Notes: generated from the letters alone by a model not told the origin. Shown: positions 1 to 9,294, counted from the first letter of the stretch. The stretch is 64,000 nucleotides of DNA from Rhodophyticola porphyridii (GCF_003688285.1 NZ_RCNT01000003.1:69501-133500), one strand, 5' to 3'. Made by a program: numbers and translations.

Positions 1-648
1 GTTGCCAAAGCCCTGATAGGCCATATCGATGAAAGGAATCGCGCCGGTTGTTTCCAACGTCGCGCCGATAGCTTGCCAATCCTGCAAGCTCAGTTCCACC
101 CCCGTCGGATTGTGGCAACATGCATGCAACAGAACCAGATCGCCCGGTGCCGCGGCGGACAGGTCGGCCATCATCCCGGCGCGGTCGAGACCGCCGGTTT
201 CCGCGTCGTAATACCGATAGGTGCGAATGGTCAGGCCCAGATAGCGGGCAATGGAGGAATGGTTCGGCCAGGTCGGGTCGCTGAGCCAGACCGCCGCGTC
301 GGGCGTAAGCCTCTTGGTCATCTCAAGGATCTGCCGTATCGCGCCGGTGCCCCCCGGCGCCGCCGCCGCCGCAACCCGCCCGACAGGGACGGCATCGCCC
401 AGCACAAGGCTCCGCATCGCGCCGTGAAAGGCCGGGTCCCCGGCCAGACCAACATAGCTCTTGGTGTTCTGGTTCTGCCAGATCCGCTGCTCGGCCTGTT
501 TCACGGCCGCCATGACCGGTGTGCGCCCATCCGGGCTGCGGTAGACGCCGACGCCAAGATCGACTTTCAGCGGCCTGTCATCGCCGGCATAAATCGCCAT
601 CAGACGCAGAATCTGGTCGGTTTCGGGAAGGCTGACGGCGTCGAACAT
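1..648 (-). CDS. Aromatic amino acid aminotransferase (class I, PLP), 3' part missing
   Basis: The frame is open from an ATG at 646-648 to the left edge of the window (216 codons), so the C-terminal half, including the PLP lysine, lies outside. The start reads MFDAVSLPETDQIL and is followed by the VDLGVGVYRS segment and the YVGLAGDP segment typical of the AspC/TyrB group. A small-residue loop (PGGTGAIRQI) for the cofactor phosphate and the CCHNPTGVE segment follow. The family transaminates aromatic amino acids or aspartate with 2-oxoglutarate in the cytoplasm. It is the last gene of a minus-strand run and starts 10 bases after the GNAT stop codon. Substrate preference between aspartate and aromatic amino acids is inferred from overall similarity and cannot be settled from this half. 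Confidence 0.85.
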   Translation of the reverse strand, partial: MFDAVSLPETDQILRLMAIYAGDDRPLKVDLGVGVYRSPDGRTPVMAAVKQAEQRIWQNQNTKSYVGLAGDPAFHGAMRSLVLGDAVPVGRVAAAAAPGGTGAIRQILEMTKRLTPDAAVWLSDPTWPNHSSIARYLGLTIRTYRYYDAETGGLDRAGMMADLSAAAPGDLVLLHACCHNPTGVELSLQDWQAIGATLETTGAIPFIDMAYQGFGN

Positions 649-658
649 GGATCTGGCC

Positions 659-1228
659 TTATGCGGGGAGACGCGAGGGATCACGGTCTCGGTACAACAC
701 GCGCGTCCGTTTCTCGGTATTAACCGGTACAAACCCATGTTTCTGGTAAAGCGCGAGCGCGCGGGGATGATCCAGTTCGCAGGTATTCACACTCATCATC
801 TTCACGCCCTCCCGCGCCCATGCCTTTGCAATCGCGGCCTTCAGCAACGTGCCGCCGAGACCATGGCCCACGGCCTCGGGCACCATGCCGAAATAGGCCA
901 GATCGCATTCGCCCGGCTCAGTCCAGTCCAGTATGAAGAAGCCTTGCGGCCAGCCATGGCGATAGGCGACCCACATCTCGATAGCCGGGCTCTCGACAAA
1001 AGCCCGAAGCGCATCGGGGTCGTCGATTTCCTGCTGAAACCGGTCGCGCCACTCATAATCCCGCCCAACGGCGTCATACACCGCCAGAAAGAACCAGACC
1101 GGCGGGCGCAGGGCTTGTTCCAGACGCGTGTCGTCCGGCAGGGCTGGCACATCGAAGTCCGGCCTGGCCCGCATTTCCAGATAAGTGGTGATGAAGGACA
1201 CCTCCGTCCCCGCGGGGATCAGGGTCAT
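659..1228 (-). CDS. GNAT-family N-acetyltransferase
   Basis: A 189-residue protein. Its second half carries the GNAT acetyl-CoA fold: the beta-4 strand and pyrophosphate loop around LAYFGMVPEAVGHGLGG, then an alpha-3 helix (LLKAAIAKAWA) and the NTCELDHPRALALYQKHGF segment, where the conserved tyrosine sits. The start MTLIPAG is chosen because its ATG overlaps the upstream sseA stop as ATGA (1225-1228), which implies translational coupling; a longer reading would run deep into sseA. The substrate is unknown. Coupling to a mercaptopyruvate sulfurtransferase hints at small-molecule metabolism but does not prove it. Confidence 0.85.
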   Translation of the reverse strand: MTLIPAGTEVSFITTYLEMRARPDFDVPALPDDTRLEQALRPPVWFFLAVYDAVGRDYEWRDRFQQEIDDPDALRAFVESPAIEMWVAYRHGWPQGFFILDWTEPGECDLAYFGMVPEAVGHGLGGTLLKAAIAKAWAREGVKMMSVNTCELDHPRALALYQKHGFVPVNTEKRTRVLYRDRDPSRLPA

Positions 1229-2076
1229 CCGGTGGCCACCTTCAACTGTTCGAACTGGCCCCACTCCGCCCAAGACCCGTCATACAGCGCCGCATCGCGG
1301 TGGCCGAGACGTTCCAGGCCAAGCATCAGGATCGCCGCTGTCACGCCCGATCCGCATGTGGTGATCACCCGCTTTTCCAGATCCACGCCCGCGCTTTCGA
1401 AGGCCGAGCGCAACGCATCGCCGGATTTCATCGTGCCATCGGGGTTGAGAAGCGTCGCGTAATGCACATTCATCGCGCCTGGGATATGGCCCGCGCGCAA
1501 GCCGGGGCGCGCCTCGGGCTCTTCACCCCGGAACCGGGACGGAGAGCGGGCATCGACGATCTGCCAGTCCCCCAGTTTGGAGGCGGAAGCAACCTGCGTG
1601 ACGTCCTTTACCAGATGGGCCTGACGCTGCACGGTGATGTGCCTGTCGCGCAGAACCGGCGGCATGTCCTCGGTCTCGCGCCCTTCGGCCTGCCATTTCG
1701 GAAAGCCGCCATCCAGAACCGCGATGTCGGTCTTGCCCATCAGCCGGAACAGCCACCAGACCCGGGCCGCCGAAAACAGACCCAGACCGTCATAGACAAC
1801 CACCTGATGCCCGTCCCCTATCCCCATCGCCCGCATGCGGGACATGAACTTCTCCACCGGAGGCGCCATGTGCGGCAGCTTGCTGCGATGATCGCTGATC
1901 TCGTCTATGTCGAAGAACCGGGCACCGGGAATATGGGCCGCCTCATACTCGGCGCGCGCATCCCTGCCCATATCGCTCAGATAGTAGGAAGCGTCGATCA
2001 CCCGCAGGTCCGGGTCGTTCAGATGCGCCGCCAACCAGTCGGTGGAGACCAGGGTTTTCGGGTCATCTGCGGACAT
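1225..2076 (-). CDS. sseA: 3-mercaptopyruvate sulfurtransferase (two-domain rhodanese)
   Basis: A 283-residue protein of two tandem rhodanese domains. The N-terminal inactive domain runs roughly over residues 8-140 (VIDASYYL, GARFFDID, VVVYD). The catalytic domain follows (IVDARSPSRF, GHIPGAMNV), with active-site loop CGSGVTA. That loop is typical of mercaptopyruvate sulfurtransferases, as opposed to CRKGVT in thiosulfate-type rhodaneses. The enzyme moves sulfur from 3-mercaptopyruvate to a thiol acceptor. The start MSADDPKTL is preferred over an upstream in-frame start because homology begins just after it. Its stop overlaps the GNAT start by 4 bases. It lies 78 bases after smpB on the same strand. 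Confidence 0.93.
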   Translation of the reverse strand: MSADDPKTLVSTDWLAAHLNDPDLRVIDASYYLSDMGRDARAEYEAAHIPGARFFDIDEISDHRSKLPHMAPPVEKFMSRMRAMGIGDGHQVVVYDGLGLFSAARVWWLFRLMGKTDIAVLDGGFPKWQAEGRETEDMPPVLRDRHITVQRQAHLVKDVTQVASASKLGDWQIVDARSPSRFRGEEPEARPGLRAGHIPGAMNVHYATLLNPDGTMKSGDALRSAFESAGVDLEKRVITTCGSGVTAAILMLGLERLGHRDAALYDGSWAEWGQFEQLKVATG

Positions 2077-2154
2077 GGACCAAGCCTCGCTCTCGGGATT
2101 TCGTCTCTGGCACATAGCCCTACGCATATGGCCCTGCGCTGGCAAGAGGCCTGG

Positions 2155-2628
2155 CTAGCCCTCGCGCAGCAGACGCGCCTTCTGCCGCTGCCAGTCGCGC
2201 TTGGCCTCGGTTGCGCGTTTGTCGTGGTTTTTCTTGCCCTTGGCGATACCGATCTTCATCTTCACCAGACCGCGATGGTTGAAATACATCACCAGCGGCA
2301 CCAGCGTCATTCCCGCGCGCTGCGTGGCATTCCACAGTTTGGACAATTCCTTGCGGCTGCACAGAAGCTTGCGCCTGCGCCGCTCTTCGTGGCCGAAGGT
2401 CTTGGCCTGCAGATACGGCGCGATGTAGCTGTTGACCAACCACAACTCTCCCTGATCGACGGTGGCGTAGCTTTCTGCGATGTTGGATCCGCCCGCGCGC
2501 AGCGATTTGACCTCGGACCCCTGCAGGACGATTCCGACTTCTAGATCCTCCTCGATGGCATAGTCGTAGCGCGCGCGCCGGTTCTCGGCGATCACCTTGT
2601 AGTTCGGGTCTGATTTCGTCTGTGCCAT
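2155..2628 (-). CDS. smpB: SsrA-binding protein SmpB
   Basis: 157 residues, the normal family length. The beta-barrel signature is clear: [11 protein letters not shown] near the N-terminus, then [15 protein letters not shown] and NSYIAPY. The tail is basic and rich in lysine and arginine ([19 protein letters not shown]), and inserts beside tmRNA in the decoding centre. SmpB binds tmRNA and is required for trans-translation of stalled ribosomes. The start [12 protein letters not shown] is chosen over an upstream in-frame start whose extra residues do not look conserved. No tmRNA (ssrA) gene was recognised in this window. It lies 19 bases after the trmO-like gene. Confidence 0.97.
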   Translation of the reverse strand: MAQTKSDPNYKVIAENRRARYDYAIEEDLEVGIVLQGSEVKSLRAGGSNIAESYATVDQGELWLVNSYIAPYLQAKTFGHEERRRRKLLCSRKELSKLWNATQRAGMTLVPLVMYFNHRGLVKMKIGIAKGKKNHDKRATEAKRDWQRQKARLLREG

Positions 2629-2647
2629 GGGGGCGGGATATAGGTGC

Positions 2648-3130
2648 TTAACCGTCGCCGCGCCAGCCCGGCCGCACATCGACCGAAGCGATCCAGGGTT
2701 TTATGTCCAGCAAGGGCGTTCCGTCATAGGCATCAATGGCGTCGATTCCGACGGTCGCACCCTCGATCCCGGTGATCACCACGGTGGCCAGCGCGATCGG
2801 GTTCGGGCGCACCGGCGAGCGCAGGGAGAAGGTGCCGCGGGGGCCCTCCGCATGGGCCGGGCTTTGCACGATCAACTCGCGCTCCCCGCGATCGACCCAG
2901 TAAAGCACCTGCACGGCCTGACCAACGGACAGCCCCGCCAACGCGGGGGCATAGACCGGGTCCAGTTCAAGGCTTGAGGTGTGCTCGATATCGCGCGCAG
3001 CGCCGATGTTCTTGGGCGCGGTGCCTTTCACCCAAGGAGAACGGATCCGGCCGATGAAGCAAAGCCCCGCTTCGGCCCGTTCAGCCGGATCGAAGGGCAG
3101 CGCAATCTCGCCCTCGCGCCGCTCAGCCAT
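2648..3130 (-). CDS. TrmO/YaeB-family (UPF0066) putative tRNA methyltransferase
   Basis: 160 residues with the TrmO beta-barrel pattern: [13 protein letters not shown] near the start, [12 protein letters not shown] in the middle, then [16 protein letters not shown], the SAM-binding signature of the family, and [11 protein letters not shown]. Family members with a C-terminal extension (E. coli TrmO) make the N6-methyl group on t6A37 of tRNA. This copy is only the core domain, so its exact substrate is an inference. The ATG overlaps the dapA stop region by 8 bases, suggesting coupled translation. It is sometimes annotated tsaA. Confidence 0.88.
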   Translation of the reverse strand: MAERREGEIALPFDPAERAEAGLCFIGRIRSPWVKGTAPKNIGAARDIEHTSSLELDPVYAPALAGLSVGQAVQVLYWVDRGERELIVQSPAHAEGPRGTFSLRSPVRPNPIALATVVITGIEGATVGIDAIDAYDGTPLLDIKPWIASVDVRPGWRGDG

Positions 3131-4004
3131 GCTGGTCGATCAGCCCGGCATGGCGCATCGCATCGTGGATCGCGGATTTCGTGCGGTCTTCCAGAACCGT
3201 CAGCGGCAAACGGACCTCTTCGGAACAGCGGCCCAGAACCGATAGCGCATACTTGGCACCTACCAGCCCCGGCTCGATGAAAATCGCCTCGTGAAGCGGC
3301 ATCAGGCGGTCCTGATAGTCGAGCGCCTTGGCGTAATCGCCCGCAAGCATCGCCGCCTGAAACTCAGCGCAAAGCCGGGGCGCCACATTGGCCGTGACAG
3401 AGATACAGCCGACCCCGCCATGCGCGTTGAACCCGAGCGCCGAAGCGTCTTCGCCCGACAGCTGGATGAAGTCCGCACCACAGGTGGCGCGCTGTCTGGA
3501 TACGCGGGTGATGTCTCCGGTGGCGTCCTTCACGCCGATGATATTGGGCAGTTTCGCAAGTTCACCCATAGTCGCGGGCGTCATGTCGATGACCGACCGG
3601 GGCGGGATGTTGTAGATAAGGATCGGGATGCCGACCGCGTTCAGCTCGGTGTAATGCGCGATCAAACCGCGCTGAGTGGGCTTGTTATAATAAGGCGTCA
3701 CGACCAGAGCAGCAGCCGCACCCACATCGCGGGCGTGCTCGACAAAGCGGATTGCCTCCACCGTGTTGTTCGATCCGGCCCCGGCAATCACCGGCACGCG
3801 GCCACGGGCCGCCTCGACCACGCAGGCAATCACCTGCTCGTGCTCGTCATGACTCAGGGTCGGGCTTTCACCGGTCGTGCCCACGGGAACGATGCCACTG
3901 CTGCCTTCGGCGACATGCCAGTCGACGAGTTTCTTCAGCGTGTCGAAATCCACCGCGCCGTTTGCAAACGGCGTGACCAGTGCGGGCATCGAGCCTTTGA
4001 ACAT
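3123..4004 (-). CDS. dapA: 4-hydroxy-tetrahydrodipicolinate synthase
   Basis: 293 residues, the normal length. It condenses pyruvate with aspartate semialdehyde, the first committed step to lysine and diaminopimelate. Seen: the GTTGESPTL motif with the catalytic threonines, the TPYYNKPTQ tyrosine motif, YNIPPRS, and the Schiff-base lysine in [11 protein letters not shown] start at ATG 4002-4004 ([13 protein letters not shown]). A GTG two codons upstream is in frame, but the ATG start matches the family. It heads a minus-strand run through trmO-like, smpB and sseA, and faces the divergent lytic transglycosylase gene. Confidence 0.97.
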   Translation of the reverse strand: MFKGSMPALVTPFANGAVDFDTLKKLVDWHVAEGSSGIVPVGTTGESPTLSHDEHEQVIACVVEAARGRVPVIAGAGSNNTVEAIRFVEHARDVGAAAALVVTPYYNKPTQRGLIAHYTELNAVGIPILIYNIPPRSVIDMTPATMGELAKLPNIIGVKDATGDITRVSRQRATCGADFIQLSGEDASALGFNAHGGVGCISVTANVAPRLCAEFQAAMLAGDYAKALDYQDRLMPLHEAIFIEPGLVGAKYALSVLGRCSEEVRLPLTVLEDRTKSAIHDAMRHAGLIDQHG

Positions 4005-4090
4005 CACACGCTTCCTTATCTGTAGTTGGCCGGGATCGGCGAAATCGCGCGGACCCTATCTCCGCCGGCCGGAATTGCCAAGTTCGTGTG

Positions 4091-4118
4091 TTGCATGACG
4101 ACCGGCGGCGCCTATCCT
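4091..4118 (+). promoter_or_regulatory. Candidate sigma70-type promoter for the lytic transglycosylase gene
   Basis: A TTGCAT box at 4091-4096 and a TATCCT box at 4113-4118 are separated by 16 bases, 27 bases ahead of the ATG at 4145. A GGAG ribosome-binding site follows near 4135. The spacing is good and the -10 box is imperfect. This is a prediction by eye. Confidence 0.4.
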
Positions 4119-4144
4119 TTAGAAACCTGTGCCCGGAGATCTTC

Positions 4145-6079
4145 ATGCGCGCCATTTTGCTTTCAGCTATGCTCGCCCTGAGCCCACTTTCCGCGACCGC
4201 CAGTTCCGACGCGATCGGCATTGCGCTTGCGGCCATCGGCGCGCAGGATTTCGAGCTTGCGGCACAAGCCAGAAGTCAGATCGAAGATGATATCGGCCGC
4301 GATGTCGTCACCTGGGCGCAGCTTCGTGCTCGCCAGGGAAGCTTTGCGGAATATGTGGATTTTCTGGAACGCAATCCCGACTGGCCGGGCCTGCCCTTTC
4401 TGCGCGCCCGTGGGGAGCGGAACATTCCGGAGGGGGCAGAGCCCGCTACGGTGATCGCTTACTTCGCGCCACAGCCTCCGGAAACCGGCACCGGCAGCCT
4501 GCGTCTGGCCGAGGCGCTGAGAGCCCGCGGCGATGCCGACGCCGCCCATGCTGAGATCATCCGCGCCTGGACCACGATGACGCTGACCACCAGTCAGTTC
4601 GAAACGATGCTGGCGGAGTACGGCCCGGTTCTGGCCGACCATCACATCGCGCGGCTCGACAATCTTCTCTGGCAGGGGGAACAGGACCGCGCGCGGCAAA
4701 TGGAGAACTTCGTGCCCGAGAACTGGCGGGCGCTGGCCGAGGCCCGTGTGGCGCTGAGAGAGCGTCGCCCCGGCGTCGATACGCTGATAGAGGCGGTGCC
4801 CGACGCTCTGCAATCCGATCCGGGGCTGGCTTATGAGCGGTTCCTCTGGCGGGTGCGCTCGGGCTTTTGGGATACCGCGTCGGATCTGATGCTTGCCACC
4901 AGCACGTCGGCCGAAGCGCTTGGCAGGCCCTCTGTCTGGGGCAGCCGGCGCGCATCGCTGGCGCGCGATGTGTTGCGCGAGGGTGAGTTCGCACGCGCCT
5001 ATGCCCTGGCCTCCAGTCATTTCATCGACCCCGATGATGACTATCTCAACTATTCGGATCTGGAATGGATCTCGGGATATGCGGCGTTGCGGATGGGCAA
5101 TGCCGACCAAGCGATCACCCATTTCACCAATTTCCGAAATGTGGTGTTCAGCCCTATCAGCGTCGGGCGGGCGGGGTATTGGCTGGGCCGCGCCCATGAA
5201 GCCGCGGGCAATGCCGATGAGGCCGCCGAAGCGTATGCACTGGGCGCGCAGTTTCAGTCGAGTTTCTACGGCCAGCTTGCCGCCGAACGCGGCGGGCTGC
5301 CGACGGACCCGCATTTTCTGGGAAACGAGATGTTTGGCGACTGGCGGACCGCCTCTTTCATGGGCTCGTCCGTCCTGAGGGCGGCGCTTGTGCTTTACGA
5401 GGCTGGCCAGACCGGACTTGCCGAACGTTTCATGACCCATCTGACCGAAAGCCTGAGCCGGCAGGAAGCCGGGCAACTGGCGGATCTGGCCTTCGATCTT
5501 GGCGATCCGCATATCGCCTTGATGATCGCCAAACGCGCCGCGCAACAGGGATACGAGATCATGCGCGCCTATTATCCCGTGACCGATCTGGCCCAGGCCC
5601 AACTTCCCTCTCCCGCCAGTCTCAACCTGTCGATTGCGCGGCGGGAATCGGAGTTCGACCCAGACGTGATCAGTTCCGCCGGCGCGGTCGGGCTGATGCA
5701 GGTGATGCCCGGCACCGGCCGGGGTCAGGCCGGTCGTCTGGGAATCGAGTTCAGCGAAGCACGGCTTCTGAGCGACCCGGCCTATAACGCCGTTCTCGGA
5801 TCCGGATATCTGGCCTATCTGGCCGAGGAGTTCGGATCGAATCCGGTTCTGCTGGCGGCGGCTTACAACGCGGGACCAAGCCGTGCGCGCACCTGGATCG
5901 AGCGGTTCGGCGACCCCCGCAGCGAGAGTGTCGACGTGATCGATTGGATCGAGGCGATCCCGTTCACCGAAACACGCAATTACATCATGCGCGTGACCGA
6001 GAGCCTTGCGATCTACGATGCGCAACTGACCGGAGAACTGGCGCCGCCAGCTCTGACCGAACGGCTCAAGATGCGGTAG
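4145..6079 (+). CDS. Soluble lytic murein transglycosylase (Slt70-like, GH23)
   Basis: 644 residues with an N-terminal signal peptide (MRAILLSAMLALSPLSATA, cut near 20), so the protein is periplasmic. A long alpha-helical superhelix fills most of the length, with repeat-like helices such as YWLGRAHEAAGNADEAAEAY. The C-terminal SLT domain holds the catalytic glutamate in SIARRESEFDP, followed by SAGAVGLMQVMPGT and AAAYNAGPSRARTW. The enzyme cleaves the MurNAc-GlcNAc bond of peptidoglycan, forming 1,6-anhydroMurNAc. The start is the ATG giving the signal peptide; a longer in-frame reading has none. Its end overlaps the convergent EamA gene by 14 bases. Confidence 0.95.
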   Translation: MRAILLSAMLALSPLSATASSDAIGIALAAIGAQDFELAAQARSQIEDDIGRDVVTWAQLRARQGSFAEYVDFLERNPDWPGLPFLRARGERNIPEGAEPATVIAYFAPQPPETGTGSLRLAEALRARGDADAAHAEIIRAWTTMTLTTSQFETMLAEYGPVLADHHIARLDNLLWQGEQDRARQMENFVPENWRALAEARVALRERRPGVDTLIEAVPDALQSDPGLAYERFLWRVRSGFWDTASDLMLATSTSAEALGRPSVWGSRRASLARDVLREGEFARAYALASSHFIDPDDDYLNYSDLEWISGYAALRMGNADQAITHFTNFRNVVFSPISVGRAGYWLGRAHEAAGNADEAAEAYALGAQFQSSFYGQLAAERGGLPTDPHFLGNEMFGDWRTASFMGSSVLRAALVLYEAGQTGLAERFMTHLTESLSRQEAGQLADLAFDLGDPHIALMIAKRAAQQGYEIMRAYYPVTDLAQAQLPSPASLNLSIARRESEFDPDVISSAGAVGLMQVMPGTGRGQAGRLGIEFSEARLLSDPAYNAVLGSGYLAYLAEEFGSNPVLLAAAYNAGPSRARTWIERFGDPRSESVDVIDWIEAIPFTETRNYIMRVTESLAIYDAQLTGELAPPALTERLKMR

Positions 6080-6935
6080 CGCGTGCGCGCCACAGCGTGA
6101 AAAGACCGGCGGCAACCACCAGCCCCGCCCCGATCACCACATTGCTGCGCAGTGTCTCGTCGAAAACGATCAGCCCAAGCGCAGAGGCAAAGACCAGTTG
6201 CAGATAGGCGAAAGGCTGCACCGCGCTTGCCTCGGACACCTCGTAGACCTTGATCAGCAGCCAGTGACCAAATGCGCCACTTACACAAAGAGCAGCCATC
6301 CAGCCCCAGTCCGGCGGGCTCATGGGCTCCCAATACCAGCTGCCGATCGCCGTCATCACGACCGCGCCCATCGTGCCGGTCCAGAAAAAGCTGGTGGCGG
6401 TGCTGTCCTTGCGTGCCGCGTAGCGTGTCAGCAAGCCGTAGAGCGCAAACATCAAGGCGGCGGCCAGCGGGACCAATGCCTCTACTTCGAACACGCGAAC
6501 ACCCGGTTGCAGGATGATCAGGACGCCCAGGAATCCCACTGCGATCGCGGCCCATCTGCGCCAGCCGACCTTTTCACCCAGAATAGGGCCTGACAGTGCC
6601 GCGATAAGCAGCGGGTAGCAGGCAAAAACCGCATGGCTTTCCACAAGGCCAAGCAGCACGAATGCGCCCACCATCACGCAGATCTCCAGCGATAGGAGGA
6701 CACCCCGAAACGCCTGCAAGACCGGCTGCTTCGTTGTCGCGGCCCGCCGCAGGCCGCCCGCTTGCCGCGCGGCAATGGTGATGACAAAAGCTGCGAAGAA
6801 CCAATAGCGTATCATTACCACCATCAGTACGTTGTATTCCGCCGCCAGATGCCGGCTGATCCCGTCCTGCATGGCGAAAACGAATGTGGTTGCAATCATC
6901 AGCCAGATGCCAAGGCGCGTGTTCTGCTCGGTCAT
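6066..6935 (-). CDS. EamA/DMT-superfamily inner-membrane exporter
   Basis: 289 residues with about ten hydrophobic segments and two EamA repeats. The first repeat ends with ILGEKVGWRRW and GVLIILQPG, the second with FDETLRSNVVIGAGLVVAAG. The drug/metabolite transporter superfamily moves small metabolites, often amino acids or purines, across the inner membrane; the substrate cannot be read from sequence. The start MTEQNTRLG is fixed by the ATGA overlap (6932-6935) with the upstream mnmD gene, so the two are probably co-translated. A second EamA protein at 21850 shares the same EKVGWRR motif. Confidence 0.9.
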   Translation of the reverse strand: MTEQNTRLGIWLMIATTFVFAMQDGISRHLAAEYNVLMVVMIRYWFFAAFVITIAARQAGGLRRAATTKQPVLQAFRGVLLSLEICVMVGAFVLLGLVESHAVFACYPLLIAALSGPILGEKVGWRRWAAIAVGFLGVLIILQPGVRVFEVEALVPLAAALMFALYGLLTRYAARKDSTATSFFWTGTMGAVVMTAIGSWYWEPMSPPDWGWMAALCVSGAFGHWLLIKVYEVSEASAVQPFAYLQLVFASALGLIVFDETLRSNVVIGAGLVVAAGLFTLWRARATAS

Positions 6936-7600
6936 CGAAGACGCCCTGTGGTCATGTGCCGCTTGCGCCCGAAACCCGGAACGCGCACGACCTCGAACCC
7001 GGCGTCGCCCAAAGTGCGGCGCACATGGCCGGCTGCGGTGTAGGTCGCGAAACTCCCGCCTGTTGCGGTATGGCGCGCAACCTCGGCTATCAGGCCCGGT
7101 TCCCACAATTCCGGGTTCTTCGCGGGCGAAAATCCATCCAGAAACCATGCATCCGCGCGGCCCTGCCAGAGATGCAGCGTCTGGCGCGCATCCCCGTGGA
7201 TCACGCGCAGCTCGAAATCCGTGCCATTGACCCGTTCGGGCTGCTCGCGATCTGGTCCTGAAAAGACACCCATAGGCAGGCCGGGAAATCGCGACAACGC
7301 CTTTTTCATCTGCTCCAGCGGCATCGGGTAGGCTTCGAAACTGGTGAAGTGAAGGAGGCCGCCGACACCGGCGCGCCGGAACGCGTCCAGCGTCGTCAGG
7401 AAGTTCAGACCGGTGCCAAACCCCAACTCCGCGACCCTGAACCCGGGAGCGAACCGGGCCGGCAGGTCATTGCCCGACAGAAAGACATGGCGGGTTTCCG
7501 CCAGCCCGTCCTCCAGTGAGTAGTACGGATCGTCGAACAGCGTGGAGACGGGCAAATCGCCGTCTTGCCAGTCAACCGCTTCTATCTGGCTCTCTGCCAT
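6932..7600 (-). CDS. mnmD: tRNA (5-methylaminomethyl-2-thiouridine) methyltransferase domain protein MnmD
   Basis: 222 residues matching the N-terminal methyltransferase half of bifunctional MnmC (DUF752). Seen: the SAM-binding ELGFGTGLNFL motif near residue 60, a central VIHGDARQTL, and the family signature WFLDGFSPAKNPELW. The end (RRTLGDAGFEVVRVPGFGRKRHM) is typical. In the pathway it methylates nm5s2U34 to mnm5s2U34 in tRNA. The start MAESQIEAVDW is chosen because upstream in-frame sequence runs through the divergent neighbour. The oxidoreductase half is a separate gene starting 58 bases away on the other strand. Confidence 0.9.
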   Translation of the reverse strand: MAESQIEAVDWQDGDLPVSTLFDDPYYSLEDGLAETRHVFLSGNDLPARFAPGFRVAELGFGTGLNFLTTLDAFRRAGVGGLLHFTSFEAYPMPLEQMKKALSRFPGLPMGVFSGPDREQPERVNGTDFELRVIHGDARQTLHLWQGRADAWFLDGFSPAKNPELWEPGLIAEVARHTATGGSFATYTAAGHVRRTLGDAGFEVVRVPGFGRKRHMTTGRLR

Positions 7601-7658
7601 AGCCTGCCCTAGAACGAGGAAATCGCCCGGACTTTGGGCAAGCCTCAAGGGATTGGCA

Positions 7659-8714
7659 ATGACGGATGTGACAGTCCACGGGGCGGGTATCTTCGGGCTC
7701 ACCGTGGCATGGGCCTGCGCGCGGCGGGGCGCCTCCGTCCAGGTGATCGACCCCAACGGCCCGGGTGCAGGGGCCAGCGGCGGGCTGGTCGGCGCGCTTG
7801 CCCCGCATGTGCCGGAAAACTGGAACGACAAGAAACAGCTCCAGTTCGACAGTCTGGTGATGGCCGAAGCAATGTGGGCGGAGGTTGCGGGGCTTGCCGG
7901 AACCGACCCCGGCTACGCGCGGTCAGGCCGGTTGCAGCCGATCCCGGACGAGGCGGCACTTGCCCTTGCAGAGGCTCGCACCGAGACGGCGAGGGAGCTT
8001 TGGCAGGGGCGGTTCACATGGGATATCGTTCCGCAAGACGGTTATGTCCCCTATGCCACCTCGCCCACCGGCCATCTCATCCGGGATACGCTCAGCGCCC
8101 GGCTCCATCCGCGTAGGGCCATCACGGCACTGACACGGGCGCTGGCCAATCTGGGTGTCGAGATCGGCAAGGGCGGGGCTGCGACGGGCCGTCAGGTCTG
8201 GGCCACGGGCGTCGCGGGACTGGAGGAGATATCCGGCCTTCTCGGCGCGGATGTGGGTAATGGCGTCAAGGGGCAGGCCGCGTTGCTGGATTTCGACGGA
8301 CGCACCCTGCCGCAGCTTTTCGCGGATGGTCTTCACATCATCCCGCACGGCGACGGGACGACCGCGATCGGCTCCACTTCCGAGCGGGAATACACAGATC
8401 CGGTCGGCACGGATGCGCGGCTTGATGCGCTGATCGAAAAGGCGCGTGCCTTGTGCCCGGCTCTGGTCAGGGCGGATGTCCTCGACCGGTGGGCCGGGCT
8501 GCGGCCGCGGGCCCGGTCCCGCGCCCCGATGCTCGGAGATCACCCGACAAGACCGGGGGAGTTCATCGCCAATGGCGGCTTCAAGATCGGATTCGGCATG
8601 GCACCGGTAATCGGCGAGATCATGGCCGATCTTGTGCTGGACGGGCGAGACCGGATTCCGGACAGTTTCCGCGCGGCGGCCAGCCTCCCGAAGGAGCGGC
8701 CCCAGCAGGAGTGA
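7659..8714 (+). CDS. FAD-dependent oxidoreductase (DAO family), probable MnmC oxidoreductase half
   Basis: 351 residues. The N-terminus has the dinucleotide-binding pattern VHGAGIFGLTVAWACARRG with the acidic end at QVIDPNG. An ASGGLVGALAPH stretch and a C-terminal FAD contact (RPRARSRAPMLGDHPTRPG, NGGFKIGFGMAP) follow. The DAO fold and its position back to back with mnmD make it a good candidate for the MnmC(o) activity, which oxidatively removes the carboxymethyl group from cmnm5s2U. A glycine- or D-amino-acid-oxidase role is the alternative. The start MTDVTVHG follows immediately upstream of homology. Confidence 0.8.
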   Translation: MTDVTVHGAGIFGLTVAWACARRGASVQVIDPNGPGAGASGGLVGALAPHVPENWNDKKQLQFDSLVMAEAMWAEVAGLAGTDPGYARSGRLQPIPDEAALALAEARTETARELWQGRFTWDIVPQDGYVPYATSPTGHLIRDTLSARLHPRRAITALTRALANLGVEIGKGGAATGRQVWATGVAGLEEISGLLGADVGNGVKGQAALLDFDGRTLPQLFADGLHIIPHGDGTTAIGSTSEREYTDPVGTDARLDALIEKARALCPALVRADVLDRWAGLRPRARSRAPMLGDHPTRPGEFIANGGFKIGFGMAPVIGEIMADLVLDGRDRIPDSFRAAASLPKERPQQE

Positions 8715-8745
8715 TCTCGGCGATTACCCCCCGCGAGGGCAAGGA

Positions 8746-9294
8746 TCAGGTCCGCGGCAGCCCCGCGGCCAGGCGAAGCTCCGCCATCAACTCGTTCAGC
8801 GCCTTCAGGTTGAGCTCGTTGATGAGCCTGTCGCCATCGAACTGTTCGCCGGCCTGCCCGACCATCAGTTCGGGCCCCTGAAGCAGGTTCGGGCGAAACG
8901 CCACAAGGCACAGCCGCAGCGCAAACTGCACCCGCTCTCCACCCGCGCGGCCCGCGGCCGCCGACATGATTGCCAACGGCTTGTCACGCCACGGGGCACC
9001 CTTGGTCCGGCTCACCCAATCGAGCGCGTTCTTCAACACACCGGAAACACCTTTGTTGTATTCCGGCGCGGAGATGACGACCGCATCCGCCGCCGCGATC
9101 TGATCGGCAAGTTTCTGAACCTCGGCGGGTATGCCCTCCGCCTCCTCCAGATCGCCATCGTAGAGGGGCAGGCGCAGATCGCCCACCACGAACTCCGCCG
9201 GGTCGAATATCCGTGCCGCCTCATGCATCAGTTTGCGATTGAATGACGCCGCCCGCAGCGACCCTGAAATTCCCAGTAACTTGCCCGATGCCAT
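8746..9294 (-). CDS. NADPH-dependent FMN reductase family protein
   Basis: 182 residues with a flavodoxin-like fold: an N-terminal FMN phosphate loop in LLGISGSLRAASFNRKLM, then ISAPEYNKGVSGVLKNALDWVSR, the family signature around residues 75-100, and a SAAAGRAGGERVQFALR segment. Members (ChrR/YieF, SsuE-like) reduce quinones, azo dyes or chromate with NAD(P)H; the physiological electron acceptor here is unknown. The start MASGKLLGIS directly precedes the first strand. It is 67 bases downstream of the MscS gene on the same strand. Confidence 0.9.
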   Translation of the reverse strand: MASGKLLGISGSLRAASFNRKLMHEAARIFDPAEFVVGDLRLPLYDGDLEEAEGIPAEVQKLADQIAAADAVVISAPEYNKGVSGVLKNALDWVSRTKGAPWRDKPLAIMSAAAGRAGGERVQFALRLCLVAFRPNLLQGPELMVGQAGEQFDGDRLINELNLKALNELMAELRLAAGLPRT

